From Nitrospirota bacterium (lineage in GTDB: Bacteria > Nitrospirota > Thermodesulfovibrionia > SZUA-242), in contig JACRHH010000017.1 in NCBI GenBank assembly GCA_016212095.1, positions 1-63,447 on the forward strand: a stretch of 63,447 nt of DNA, in the 5' to 3' direction. Below the pieces are notes generated by a model. That model made no database searches and was not told where the DNA came from. It saw nothing but the letters and a program-made list of their open reading frames with translations. Position numbers and translations under genes: made by a program. Below are positions 35,449-44,323 of this stretch, in pieces. Numbering within the stretch: the stretch's first letter is position 1; the number at the start of each line of letters is the position of its first letter.

Positions 35449-36291
35449 CTAGTTCTTCCTGCCCTCGATATAGCGTTTGAGGCTATGCTTCCAGTCATCG
35501 CGCCTGATGCCCAGCATCTCGATAAGCGTGCAGTCGAGCGTGCTGTTGGCCGGACGACGCGCCGGGCGCGGAAACTCCGGGGTTGTGACCGGCCTGATGT
35601 TCTTCGCGATGCCCGCCTGCGCCAGTATCTCAACCGCAAAATCGTACCACGAAACGCCATCGCCCGCATCATCGGTGTAGTGATAGATACCGTATGCGTC
35701 TGTTTCGATCAATCGTGCTATTGCGTTTGAGAGAGAAACGGACCAAGTTGGCGCGCCCACCTGATCGTAAACAACGCGCAGATCATCGGATCCGGCTGCG
35801 CGTTCAAGAATCGCCTCCACGAAGTTCCTGCCGTGCCAACCGTAAAGCCAGCTTGTGCGAATGATGTAGAACCGGCTCATCGCCCATTGGATCATGCGTT
35901 CGCCCGCCAGTTTCGACATGCCGTAAACATTCACAGGCCCGGCGCAGTCATACGGCGTTGACATCCGCCTCGTGCCGTCGAAGATGTAGTCGGTGCTTAC
36001 ATAGCAGAGCGCCGAGCCTGCCTCGGCACATGCGATGGCAAGATTCTGCGCGCCAAACGCATTGACCGCGAAAGCCGCTTCGCAATCTGTCTCAGCCTTG
36101 TCAACCTGAGTGTACGCGGCGCAGTTCACAACCACGGAAGGGGGCGACGCCATTATCTTGTCGCGCACCATCTCGCGGTTGGTTATGTCGAACTCATCCA
36201 TTGCCGGGGCGACCACCTCATGATGCTGACCGATTATCGGAACCAGATCGCTCCCAAGCATTCCCTGTCCGCCAAGCACGAGCACTTTCAT
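35449..36291 (-). CDS. rfbD: dTDP-4-dehydrorhamnose reductase
   Basis: The 280-residue protein starts KVLVLGGQGMLGSDLVPII and has CAAYTQVDKAETD, STDYIFDGT and YGMSKLAGERMI, all RmlD/RfbD marks. It makes dTDP-L-rhamnose. I use the ATG at 36291; the longer frame to 36411 begins with non-family residues. GGAGG lies 13 bases upstream, rather far. Other rml genes are not in the window. Confidence 0.93.
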   Translation of the reverse strand: MKVLVLGGQGMLGSDLVPIIGQHHEVVAPAMDEFDITNREMVRDKIMASPPSVVVNCAAYTQVDKAETDCEAAFAVNAFGAQNLAIACAEAGSALCYVSTDYIFDGTRRMSTPYDCAGPVNVYGMSKLAGERMIQWAMSRFYIIRTSWLYGWHGRNFVEAILERAAGSDDLRVVYDQVGAPTWSVSLSNAIARLIETDAYGIYHYTDDAGDGVSWYDFAVEILAQAGIAKNIRPVTTPEFPRPARRPANSTLDCTLIEMLGIRRDDWKHSLKRYIEGRKN

Positions 36292-36482
36292 TAACGCAAT
36301 TGAACCTCCAGATGATTCAGTCAGCCTTGCCTGCTGTGAAAACAATGAGTTTAAAGAATAACATGAACCCGGCAGAGGCATGAAAATGAACGCCGCAGGA
36401 AGCCGAATCAAGTTTAACCTGCCTCAATTAATGCTACAATGGTGATCATGTTCCCCAATTTACATAACAATACGGCGATAAG

Positions 36483-37619
36483 ATGATCAGGAGAACCGTG
36501 CAGGACAGTATCGAAAAAGCCATGTTCAAGGGCAAGGCCATTATCATATACGGAGCGCGTCAGGTTGGCAAAACCACATTGCTCAAGGCCATGCGGCAGG
36601 GATACGAAGGAGAGAGCGTTTACCTGAACTGTGACGAGCCGGATGTTCGCAGGGCGCTCACCGACAAGACATCCACCGAATTGAAAATGCTGGCCGGATC
36701 CGCCAGTCTGGTTCTGATCGACGAGGCGCAGCGTGTTCGCGACATTGGGCTTACCCTCAAGCTCTTCACCGACAATCTGACGGAGATACAGGTTATTGCA
36801 ACCGGTTCGTCGTCCTTTGAATTGTCCAACATCATTGTCGAGCCGCTTACAGGAAGAAAGCTGGAATTCCGGCTCTATCCGTTCTCGCTTGCGGAAGCAG
36901 GTCAGATATATTCGCCCGTCGAGATTTCCCGTTTGCTGGATCGTTTTGTCGTAAACGGCCTTTATCCGGCGGTTGTCAATGCTCCGGAGCAAGCCGCCGA
37001 GATACTACGGGAGCTGTCGCGAAGCTACCTGTACAAGGACATTTTGGCATATCGTCAGATCAGAAATCCGGATGCGCTGGAGCGGCTTGTGCGCTCCCTG
37101 GCGCTTCAGTCCGGCAGCGAGGTGTCTTATAACGAACTGGCCGGACAGACCGGACTGGACAAAAAAACTGTCGAAAGCTATATGAGAATACTTGAGCAGT
37201 CGTTTATTGTCTTCCGGTTGGGATCGTTCAGCAGGAACATGCGTAATGAACTTAAAAAATCGCAAAAGGTGTTCTTTCTGGACAGTGGCATACGAAACGC
37301 GGTGATTAACAATCTCAATCCGCTCGATCTGCGCACGGACACGGGAGCATTATGGGAGAATTTCGCGATATGCGAACGCATCAAGGCAAATCATAACAAC
37401 GGTTATTTCCCGAACACATGGTTCTGGCGAAGCCACCAGAAACAGGAAATCGATTTTATCGAGGAGCATGGCGGCAAATTACATGGCTACGAAATTAAAT
37501 GGCGCGACAGCAGATTGCGGATTCCGTCGGCGTTCGCGGCATCGTATCCGGATTGTCCGGTCTCGCTGGTCAACCGGGACAACCTGACGGCGTTCGTCAA
37601 TCAGACAGGGCCGCCATGA
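36483..37619 (+). CDS. AAA ATPase with DUF4143 C-terminal domain
   Basis: The 378-residue protein has Walker A YGARQVGKTTLL (about 20-31), Walker B ASLVLIDEAQ and sensor region VIATGSSSFEL. The DUF4143 domain (SYNELAGQTGLDKKTVESYMRILEQSFIVFRL, ending with QEIDFIEE and the ExK-like EIKW) resembles a PD-(D/E)XK nuclease fold. Such proteins are widespread and usually uncharacterised; a defence or archaeal-type ATPase role has been proposed. It stands alone between opposing operons. Confidence 0.87.
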   Translation: MIRRTVQDSIEKAMFKGKAIIIYGARQVGKTTLLKAMRQGYEGESVYLNCDEPDVRRALTDKTSTELKMLAGSASLVLIDEAQRVRDIGLTLKLFTDNLTEIQVIATGSSSFELSNIIVEPLTGRKLEFRLYPFSLAEAGQIYSPVEISRLLDRFVVNGLYPAVVNAPEQAAEILRELSRSYLYKDILAYRQIRNPDALERLVRSLALQSGSEVSYNELAGQTGLDKKTVESYMRILEQSFIVFRLGSFSRNMRNELKKSQKVFFLDSGIRNAVINNLNPLDLRTDTGALWENFAICERIKANHNNGYFPNTWFWRSHQKQEIDFIEEHGGKLHGYEIKWRDSRLRIPSAFAASYPDCPVSLVNRDNLTAFVNQTGPP

Positions 37620-37653
37620 AGAAATTTGGCCGGACAATCGAGATTTCCTTCCT

Positions 37654-38481
37654 TCAGTTCAGCCGGTAAACAATCGGCAAAATTATCTCGGCCTCAACAG
37701 GCGGGCGCGGAAACGGAACCGCCTGCCTTACCGCTTCAATAGTGTTTTTGTTCAGCGCCTCGTAGCCTGCGCTCTCGACAACGCGGACATTGTCAGCCCC
37801 GCCGTCGGCACGCACCAGAAACGCAACGACCACCTTGCCCTCCCAGCCCATGCGCCTGGCCATCGCCGGATAGGTGATCCGTTTCTGCACCATCTCCTTT
37901 ATGTAGGAAAAGTTCAGCTTGATGTATGCGGACTTTGAGCTTTCAGCGGAACCGGCTCCGGTTCCATTGCCGATGCCTGCCGGCGCAATCGAAGCATATG
38001 GCGATACATTTCCCGGAGTTGCCGATACATGAGCCGCCACATCCGGGGCGCTTCCAACCGGAGCCGGTCTCGAATCGGCTTCCTGCCGCACCGGCTCCGG
38101 TTGTGGCGGAGGCGGGGGAACTGCCACGGCTTCCTCCACCTTTCGCATCTCGTGAATAACAGTTTCAACCGGCTTGCTGATCGCCTCCGGAACAGGCGCG
38201 GCTTCAACTGCCTGCGCCGTAACGATTTTTTCAGGAATCGGTTCCGGCGCGGGCGGTTTCGGCATAACAGGTTCCGGCTGCGGCGGTTCCGGCGTAACCG
38301 GACGCGGCACTGCCGCAGATGCCACTGGAGCCGGATTTCCGGCGGGAGCGGAATCCTCAATCGTGAAATCGATCACGACAGGCTTGCTCTCCACAACCCG
38401 CCCCCCAAGCATGGCAAGCGCTAGAACGATCACCGCATGAACCGCAAACGACGCCTGAGCCGCCCTCGACGTGTAGCTCAT
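37654..38481 (-). CDS. tonB: TonB energy transducer
   Basis: The 275-residue protein has one N-terminal membrane helix (SFAVHAVIVLALAMLGG), a long Pro/Glu/Lys-rich periplasmic spacer (about 60-130) and a C-terminal TonB domain (ITYPAMARRMGWEGKVVVAFLV, ENTIEAVRQAVPFP-like end). It transmits ExbBD force to the outer-membrane receptor. The ATG at 38481 overlaps the exbD stop by 4 bp. It is the last gene of the receptor operon. Confidence 0.93.
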   Translation of the reverse strand: MSYTSRAAQASFAVHAVIVLALAMLGGRVVESKPVVIDFTIEDSAPAGNPAPVASAAVPRPVTPEPPQPEPVMPKPPAPEPIPEKIVTAQAVEAAPVPEAISKPVETVIHEMRKVEEAVAVPPPPPQPEPVRQEADSRPAPVGSAPDVAAHVSATPGNVSPYASIAPAGIGNGTGAGSAESSKSAYIKLNFSYIKEMVQKRITYPAMARRMGWEGKVVVAFLVRADGGADNVRVVESAGYEALNKNTIEAVRQAVPFPRPPVEAEIILPIVYRLN

Positions 38482-38858
38482 CCCCGGCTCTCCGTCTGAA
38501 GGCTCACCCGCTTGAACTCCAGGCTCTTCGCGATGTCCAGCACATCGACGAACGACTGAAGGCTTAAATCGCGATCGGCCCGGATGAGAATCGGCGTTGT
38601 CTTGTCGATGCACCGCATCGCCTCGCGCAGTGCCGCAAGAGTTACCGGCTTTGCGTTCAGCACAACGTTGCCCAGGCGGTCGATCTCTATCGTCTGGGTT
38701 TTCATGCACTCCTCGCGGCTCTTCGACGCCTTGGGCAACGAAACCGGAATCGCCCCGCTTGCGATGAAGGTGGATGTGGTCAGCACGATCGTCAGCAGAA
38801 CGAGCATCACATCCACCAGCGGAATGACGTTCATATAATCAAACTCTTTCTCGTCCAT
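38478..38858 (-). CDS. exbD: ExbD proton-channel subunit
   Basis: The 126-residue protein has one membrane helix with the functional Asp (YMNVIPLVDVMLVLLTIVL, Asp about 16) and a periplasmic ExbD/TolR domain (PILIRADRDLSLQSFVDVLDIAK). With ExbB it forms the proton-driven motor. It overlaps exbB by 20 bp and tonB by 4 bp. Confidence 0.94.
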   Translation of the reverse strand: MDEKEFDYMNVIPLVDVMLVLLTIVLTTSTFIASGAIPVSLPKASKSREECMKTQTIEIDRLGNVVLNAKPVTLAALREAMRCIDKTTPILIRADRDLSLQSFVDVLDIAKSLEFKRVSLQTESRG

Positions 38859-39273
38859 TTTGAATCTCCCACTGCATCATCAAAACCTTCGCCCGCCGCA
38901 GAAGGAAGTTGTAGGCAGCGACGGCGGGCATCGCCACCATCAGGCCAACCGCAGTTGCCTTGAGCGCAAGGGCAAGCCCAACCATGATTTTGCCGCTGTC
39001 CATGAAACCTTCCTTGCCCATCGTTTGGAAGGTGAGCATGATTCCAAGCACCGTGCCCAAAAGGCCGATATACGGCGCGTTCGAGCCGATGGTGGCTATG
39101 ATGTGCAGGTTGCGGGTGAGATCGAGTTCGAGCGATTTTTTGTCGTCGAAATTTTCGATCCTGAGGTTTTTATACACCAGATGCCGCTCGATTGCGAAAG
39201 CGACCGCCACGAAACTGAGCGCGAGCAGAAAACCCATGATGCCGTAATCAACGGCGTATCTAAGCCATTCCAT
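38839..39273 (-). CDS. exbB: ExbB/TolQ/MotA-family motor subunit
   Basis: The 144-residue protein has three membrane segments and the family motif SNAPYIGLLGTVLGIMLTF, with GLALALKATAVGLMVAMPAVAAYN following. It is shorter than typical ExbB (about 230) and resembles compact ExbB variants. I chose the ATG at 39273 (MEWLRYAVDYG), which overlaps the upstream small gene by 14 bp. Confidence 0.93.
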   Translation of the reverse strand: MEWLRYAVDYGIMGFLLALSFVAVAFAIERHLVYKNLRIENFDDKKSLELDLTRNLHIIATIGSNAPYIGLLGTVLGIMLTFQTMGKEGFMDSGKIMVGLALALKATAVGLMVAMPAVAAYNFLLRRAKVLMMQWEIQNGRERV

Positions 39274-39457
39274 TGCGCCGCCTCCACCCTTTGAATTTTT
39301 GAAACAATGCAATCAGCAAAATTCCGGCTCCGGCCCCCGCGCATCCCATGCATGATGTGCAGGATGAACCGCCGCAGCGCGACACCGCGGCAAGCCCCGA
39401 AAGCCCGCACGAGGCCCCGGCGGCGGCGTAGAAAATGTTATCCCTGAGTTTTTCCAT
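39260..39457 (-). CDS. Cys-rich small membrane protein of the TonB operon
   Basis: This 65-residue protein begins MEKLRDNIFYAAAGASCGLS. It has five cysteines in 25 residues (CGLSGLAAVSRCGGSSC, then TSCMGC), a short hydrophobic stretch (AGAGAGILLIALF) and a basic tail. I know no named family. It is sandwiched with overlaps between a polyferredoxin and exbB, so it probably acts in the same uptake process, for example as a metal-handling or redox peptide. The cysteine spacing suggests metal or cluster binding. Confidence 0.7.
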   Translation of the reverse strand: MEKLRDNIFYAAAGASCGLSGLAAVSRCGGSSCTSCMGCAGAGAGILLIALFQKFKGWRRRNGMA

Positions 39458-40277
39458 AAGCGATTGCTCCCTTTGCACATGCCTTCTCGCATTTCCGGCA
39501 TGGCATACATGAATAGTGGTCAATCGCGGCCTTGTCCTTTATCTCGATAGCCCATGTGGGGCAGACGCGGGAACACGCGCCGCACGAGTTGCACTTTGAT
39601 TGATCTACATTCATCCGCCTGCCGAATTTGAGGCCAAGCCGGTTCGAAAGCGAATCCATCGCACCGATCGGACACATGAAGTTGCAGTAGGCACGTCCGC
39701 CCTTTGCCAGAAAACCGAAGACAACGATCAGGCCGAGGTTTATCAATCCGGCTGTGCGCAGGAAATAGGCGAAGTCCGCGCCATTGAAAAAAGCCGCGCC
39801 GAACATGCGCGGAACCGTGGCGAAGTTGCAGTAGTTGCAGCAGAGGCTTCCAAGGCCGACAGCAGGCGCAAGCATATATACGGCGAAGTAGCCGTAGCGA
39901 ACAGGCGGGGCGGGAATTGCGGAGAAGTTGATTTTAAGCCATTTGGGAACAATCCGGCTACCGGTTTCCATCGTCCCGCCCACAGGGCATAGATGGCTGC
40001 ACCAGTAGCGCCCAAGAAAAAACGTGCTTGCAAGTACCCCCAGAACAAGGGTAACGCCCATGTAGCTTCGCGCAAAGCCAAGGAAAAAATCGCTTGCAGC
40101 CTGTCCCTTGCGCCACGAGAAGAACATGCGCGGACACCACGAGCCGCAAAAGTTGCTGTCCTGCGTGAACTGGAAAAGAAACGAAAGCGGCGGAAGCAGA
40201 ATCAAAATGGACGCAATGATGATCCAGAGCCTGTGCTCGGCCCAGAAGCTTGCCGATTTAGTGCTGGTGTCCGCCAT
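39438..40277 (-). CDS. Membrane polyferredoxin (NapH-like)
   Basis: The 279-residue membrane protein has CGSWCPRMFF near 45, then CSHLCPVGG, CNYCNFA and CNFMCPIGA (membrane-side CxxxC motifs), and two C-terminal ferredoxin motifs (CNSCGACSRVCP and CMPCRKCEKACAKG). It could feed electrons to a metal substrate or a partner at the membrane during uptake. The ATG at 40277 has GGAGGG upstream and overlaps the YHS gene by 20 bp. It is distinct from the 15-kb homologue in length and cysteine set. Confidence 0.87.
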   Translation of the reverse strand: MADTSTKSASFWAEHRLWIIIASILILLPPLSFLFQFTQDSNFCGSWCPRMFFSWRKGQAASDFFLGFARSYMGVTLVLGVLASTFFLGRYWCSHLCPVGGTMETGSRIVPKWLKINFSAIPAPPVRYGYFAVYMLAPAVGLGSLCCNYCNFATVPRMFGAAFFNGADFAYFLRTAGLINLGLIVVFGFLAKGGRAYCNFMCPIGAMDSLSNRLGLKFGRRMNVDQSKCNSCGACSRVCPTWAIEIKDKAAIDHYSCMPCRKCEKACAKGAIAYGKTQG

Positions 40278-40884
40278 CGCCCGCGCCCTCCTTTCCGCCA
40301 AGCAACACGGGGATGTCCAGCACCCGTTTCCCGGTAGCCGTGTCGGTGAAGGCAAGCGTGTACTTGCCTTGCGCCGCGTTATTTTTATACTTGTCCGGAT
40401 TCAGCCGGAAGTTGTTGAGGCAGTCATCGGAGCAGAACCTGTAACTTTTACCGCCATGCTGTTCGCTTACGAAATCGTCCTTTACCGCCATGCCGCAGAC
40501 CGGGTCGATAGCGGGCGGCTTTATAACCGCCCAGATCGCAATCCGATCCTTGGGCTGAAGGTCAAAGAGTGTATCCTCGCGGAATACCGGATGCCGACGT
40601 ATGCCAAGATCGAGCACCGGCCCGGATGAGTAGAGCTTGCAATCGAGTTTCGGCTCGCCTTCCAGCGTGATTCTGGCATCCCCCCGGTATGGGGGGATGA
40701 CCGTTGCGGTGGCTATCAGTGTGTAGGCGTCCTTGCCTGCGTCGAGGTGCGAAGCATGGCGGGCCGAACCGCCGTTTGCCTTGATCACGCCGATGGCGTG
40801 AGCCGAGTCGCCGAAGCGGGTGTTCGCGGCGGCAAGCGAAACCGCCGCCGCCGCGATAAACACGATGATATTTTTGGGGGTCAT
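40258..40884 (-). CDS. Exported YHS-domain protein
   Basis: The 208-residue protein has a signal peptide (NIIVFIAAAAVSLAAA), a beta-rich middle (LIATATVIPPYRGDARITLEG) and a YHS domain near 125-165 (IDPVCGMAVKDD, YRFCSDDCLNNFRLNPDKY). YHS domains bind metals, often copper or other soft ions, and occur with heavy-metal transporters. The C terminus ends in a short His tail (GGHQH). It lies 10 bp after the receptor. A periplasmic metal-receiving role is my inference. Confidence 0.82.
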   Translation of the reverse strand: MTPKNIIVFIAAAAVSLAAANTRFGDSAHAIGVIKANGGSARHASHLDAGKDAYTLIATATVIPPYRGDARITLEGEPKLDCKLYSSGPVLDLGIRRHPVFREDTLFDLQPKDRIAIWAVIKPPAIDPVCGMAVKDDFVSEQHGGKSYRFCSDDCLNNFRLNPDKYKNNAAQGKYTLAFTDTATGKRVLDIPVLLGGKEGAGDGGHQH

Positions 40885-40894
40885 GGCTGCGGCC

Positions 40895-43000
40895 CTAGAA
40901 CGTGTAGCTGACACGCGCCATCCATGTGGTGGGCGAGCCGGGCTTGTACGTGACCTTGTTGCTCGTATCCTTGGCCACCTCCATGGCGTATTTCTTGCCG
41001 AAGATGTTCGATACGTCGAAGGAAACGTCGAGATTCTTATGCTCCCAGCCAACAAGCGCATTGGTGATGAAGCTGTACCCCGTATATTTCTCGGTGTTCT
41101 TGTTGTCCATGTAGTACTCGCCCCAAGTGTTTGTGTCCACCTTGAACCGCAAGCCCGACGGATGCCTGTAAGTGACGAATACGCTGTACTGGTTCGTGGG
41201 GATGTAGGCAAAGTGGTTGCCGCTTCTGTCTTCGTTGGTCGTCGTGGCGGTCGCGCCCGATCCGGACTTGACCGGCTCCGTGAAGTCAACGTATTTGAAA
41301 TCGCTGTAGGCATACGAGCCGCCGATAAAGAGATGTTGAACCGGCTGGAACTTGCCGGTAAGCTCCAGGCCGTTCTTGCGGGATTTTCCGGCATTGCTGT
41401 AGGTAGTCTCGCTGCCGTTATACGTCTGCACAATATCGTTCTTCACGGTCATGTGGAAAACGGACAGATCGATCGACGCGCCGGAATCGAAGCGGCCCTT
41501 GAGGCCGGTTTCGTAGTTCAGGGTTTCGGACGGGTTCAGATCGGGGTTGACGCTGAGTTCGGATGACTGCGGCGTCTGGAAGCCGGTCGAGATGTTGCCG
41601 TAAACATTCCATGTATTGTTAGCCTTGAAGACCACGCCGATGCGCGGGCTGATGTAGTCGAAGGTTTTATCCCTGTTGATTGTTTTTGCGGAATCGGCGT
41701 ACTTGCCGGTGGAATAGCTGTACTCTTTTAGCTGATCGCTGTTGATGTCGAAGGCCACCTGATCGTAACGCGCTCCGGCGTCTATGATCCAGCGGTCGGA
41801 CGGCCTTAAGGATTCCTGCATATACAGGCCCCATTTCGAGGTGTCGTCGCTTTCGGTGGCGGCAAGATCGCCCTTCTCGTCGGAGGTCGTGGATGTAATC
41901 CGCCCCTGGGGATTCGTCGTCACATCACGGTATGTGTATTTTTTGCTGTCTGCCTTGTCGAGCTGGCCGGTTACGCCGGTGGTAAGCACCGCCTCGCCGC
42001 CAGCTATCTTGTGCTTCATGTCAACCTGAATGTCGGTTCCGTAAACGCTCGCGCCGCCGTCGTTGATTAGGCCGGTTACCGGATGGTAGTGTTCCCACTT
42101 CTCGAAATAGACAAGAGGCATGAACTTGATATTGCCGGTTTCCTGCTCGTATTTGATGCTGGTGTTCAGCACATGGCTGTAACGTCCGCTGTTTCTCCAC
42201 GGCTCGGATGTAAGCTGCGAAATGTCGGCCATATACTGATCTCTCGTAAGCGAGCCCGGAAGCTGAATATCGGCCTTGGTATAGGAGATATTCGCCTCGA
42301 TCAGCCGCTTGTCGTCGAACGTGTGACCAAGCTTCAGGCTGCCCTGCGTGGTGCTGAACTTGTTCCACTCCCTCCATGAATCGGTCGATTTCCGGCTTCC
42401 GGCAAGCGTGTAGTATGTGTTTCCAACCGACGAGCCGAAGATTGCGTTGAACATCCGGGTGTTGTCGCTTCCGAAACCGGCTTTAATGCTCTTGGTTTCC
42501 GAAAACGGGCTTTTGGTGATGATGTTGATAACGCCGCCCGCCGCGTTTGCGCCGTAGAGCGTGGAGTTCGGGCCTTTCACCACATCGATTCGATCGATGA
42601 GCTGGGTATCCACGAAGTCTAGCCGTGTCATGCCGTCGGGGTCGGTGATAGGCACGCCGTCGAGCAGAACCATGATCTCGCGCACGCCGTATCGCGCTTT
42701 AAGCCCCGCGCCGCGGATTATCAGCCTTGAATCGTATCCCCCGTTTTTAGTCTCGGACTGAACGCCAGCGATGCCGTCAAGCGCCTCCTTTATGCCGAAC
42801 ATGCGGGTATCGGCGATTTCCTCCTTCGTAACCGCCGTGACGGCAGCCGGAACCTCCTCGGTCGTTCGCTCCGTTCTCGTTCCGGTTACGACAACCTCCT
42901 CCAGCTTCTGCGTTTTTTCTCCCCCGTCCACGGCCCAGATCGGCCCGTTGGCCGCAAGCGCGGCGGCAAGCGCCATGGCGCAGCATAAATATTTTTTCAT
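40895..43000 (-). CDS. TonB-dependent outer-membrane receptor
   Basis: The 701-residue receptor has a signal peptide (YLCCAMALAAALAANGPIWA), a TonB box region (EEVVVTGTRTERTTEEVPAAV), a plug domain (GVREIMVLLDGVPITDPDGM, STLYGANAAGGVINIITK) and a 22-strand barrel ending WMARVSYTF. The plug resembles cobalamin/siderophore receptors in general, so the ligand cannot be named. No cobalamin riboswitch or Fur box is obvious upstream. The complete energising set is encoded in the same operon. Confidence 0.95.
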   Translation of the reverse strand: MKKYLCCAMALAAALAANGPIWAVDGGEKTQKLEEVVVTGTRTERTTEEVPAAVTAVTKEEIADTRMFGIKEALDGIAGVQSETKNGGYDSRLIIRGAGLKARYGVREIMVLLDGVPITDPDGMTRLDFVDTQLIDRIDVVKGPNSTLYGANAAGGVINIITKSPFSETKSIKAGFGSDNTRMFNAIFGSSVGNTYYTLAGSRKSTDSWREWNKFSTTQGSLKLGHTFDDKRLIEANISYTKADIQLPGSLTRDQYMADISQLTSEPWRNSGRYSHVLNTSIKYEQETGNIKFMPLVYFEKWEHYHPVTGLINDGGASVYGTDIQVDMKHKIAGGEAVLTTGVTGQLDKADSKKYTYRDVTTNPQGRITSTTSDEKGDLAATESDDTSKWGLYMQESLRPSDRWIIDAGARYDQVAFDINSDQLKEYSYSTGKYADSAKTINRDKTFDYISPRIGVVFKANNTWNVYGNISTGFQTPQSSELSVNPDLNPSETLNYETGLKGRFDSGASIDLSVFHMTVKNDIVQTYNGSETTYSNAGKSRKNGLELTGKFQPVQHLFIGGSYAYSDFKYVDFTEPVKSGSGATATTTNEDRSGNHFAYIPTNQYSVFVTYRHPSGLRFKVDTNTWGEYYMDNKNTEKYTGYSFITNALVGWEHKNLDVSFDVSNIFGKKYAMEVAKDTSNKVTYKPGSPTTWMARVSYTF

Positions 43001-43019
43001 CTATTTTTCTCCTCTTTTT

Positions 43020-43130
43020 CTGTAATTAGTTGCAAGGCAGCCACATCCGGCGGCGGCGCTAACGAACGCGCAGAACCGGACACCGATTTGTGAAGCTAAT
43101 GTTGAGAGGCTACAAGAGGGCTAATTACAG
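43020..43130. repeat. 10-bp inverted repeats flanking the leader of the receptor gene
   Basis: CTGTAATTAG (43020-43029) and CTAATTACAG (43121-43130) are perfect inverted repeats about 90 bp apart. The second overlaps the stop of the upstream small gene. The DNA between has no ORF. It could fold into a long mRNA stem before the receptor gene or be a small insertion. Confidence 0.45.
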
Positions 43131-43414
43131 GGAGGACGTTCTTCGGGGAAGGGGAAATGATATTGAAGAGCGTAGACGTTGAGCGGCGCAAGAACAGCGG
43201 TAACAGTCGGCGAAAAAACCGTGAACACAGCTTCGATCACAACCGGAACCTCGGCATTGGCGGAAAACGCCTTCGCATGAGCGGAACATACGTCGAGGCC
43301 GCTGATCGCAATCTTGCCGTCAACACGCGCGATGTCGAGCGATAGAGGCGCGAAGATTGAGGCAAGAATAGCAAACAGAACGAGCAACTTTATCATTTTC
43401 AGGATTTTGAGCAA
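43121..43414 (-). CDS. Small exported/membrane protein, unknown
   Basis: A 97-residue frame with a hydrophobic N-terminal helix (KLLVLFAILASIFAPLSLDIA), two cysteines and a Pro-rich C terminus (YHFPFPEERPPCN). ATGs at codons 1, 4 and 7 are possible starts. I do not recognise the family. It is 120 bp upstream of the receptor gene and co-oriented, so it may head that operon. Moderate doubt that it is translated. Confidence 0.5.
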   Translation of the reverse strand: MLKILKMIKLLVLFAILASIFAPLSLDIARVDGKIAISGLDVCSAHAKAFSANAEVPVVIEAVFTVFSPTVTAVLAPLNVYALQYHFPFPEERPPCN

Positions 43415-43504
43415 TGAGCCATTCCACTGTCAACATGTAATTCAAATTATCAGCAGTATCGGGAACGAATTGATATTTTCGCGTTCTTTTGCTATTTTTC
43501 CCCT

Positions 43505-44302
43505 GTGAGAAGACTCCACGCCATCATATTCCTGATTGTTTCATGCGCCATTCATGCATTAAACGGTTCCGTATCCGCCAATGATTCTTCCGGAAGGCTT
43601 CAGCCTGTTCAGGATGCCGGAGTTTTCTCCGTGTTCACAACAAAGACGGTTGCCGGGTCTGCCGTCGTGCTTGAGCCGGGCATTGAGCTTGTCCGCGAGC
43701 CGGACATCGAACGCGTTACACTGCGCGCGGCATACGGCATTTCCCGGTCAACTGACGCATCGCTCTCGGCTTCCGCCAGACGTTCCGCTGCCGCTGACGG
43801 GGCTGAAGATGTCGGGATTGGAATCCGCCACAGGTTCTCAGAAGAAGGCAAATTCGGCCCGTCGGCGGCGTTTCTGCTTGCGGCTTCTCTGCCCGCCGGA
43901 AGCGAATCTCGCGGAACAGGTTCAGGAACCATCGAAACCGAAGCGATGCTGATTACGAGCAAGCGGATCGGCCCATTCACCGGGCATCTGAATCTTGGAT
44001 ACAATGTTTTCCTTTCCGGCAAGCATGAAAACGAAATCATTTATGGCGGGGCGCTCGATTTCTCGGCGGCAAGGCGAATTGTCCTGCTGGCGGAAATTCA
44101 CGGACGCAAAGCTCAGGGCGAGGACATTCTGGAGGCCACAATCGGATACCGGAACTTCCTGACGGAAAGCGTCAGCAACACCATCGGCATCGGCTGGGGC
44201 CTTGGAAGCCGCGAGCCGGAGTACCGAATCACAGTGCTTTTCACATTAGGCCCGGCCAGAGAGCCGTCGCAGCTTATCCATATAAGGGATGACGGCCCGT
44301 AG
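43505..44302 (+). CDS. Predicted outer-membrane barrel protein
   Basis: The 265-residue protein has an N-terminal signal (RRLHAIIFLIVSCAIHALNGSVSA) and repeated amphipathic strands of the 'transporter/MetA-pathway' type (VTLRAAYGISRSTDASLSAS, VGIGIRHRF, FTGHLNLGYNVFLSG). It ends with a short non-barrel tail (ARE...IRDDGP). The start is GTG at 43505. Ligand and role are unknown. It is 21 bp upstream of the tat genes. Confidence 0.75.
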   Translation: MRRLHAIIFLIVSCAIHALNGSVSANDSSGRLQPVQDAGVFSVFTTKTVAGSAVVLEPGIELVREPDIERVTLRAAYGISRSTDASLSASARRSAAADGAEDVGIGIRHRFSEEGKFGPSAAFLLAASLPAGSESRGTGSGTIETEAMLITSKRIGPFTGHLNLGYNVFLSGKHENEIIYGGALDFSAARRIVLLAEIHGRKAQGEDILEATIGYRNFLTESVSNTIGIGWGLGSREPEYRITVLFTLGPAREPSQLIHIRDDGP

Positions 44303-44323
44303 CAGGCAGGGCTGAAGGGGAAC

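Noticed and set aside
38482-38709. N-terminal extension of tonB by 76 residues
   Set aside because: It overlaps exbD on the same strand in another frame. The ATG at 38481 with ATGA overlap gives the normal TonB start with its membrane helix.
43030-43120. Possible integron attC-like site (GCTAAC ... GTTGAGA)
   Set aside because: Neither core matches RYYYAAC or GTTRRRY fully, the ends are not complementary, and no integrase or cassette array is present.
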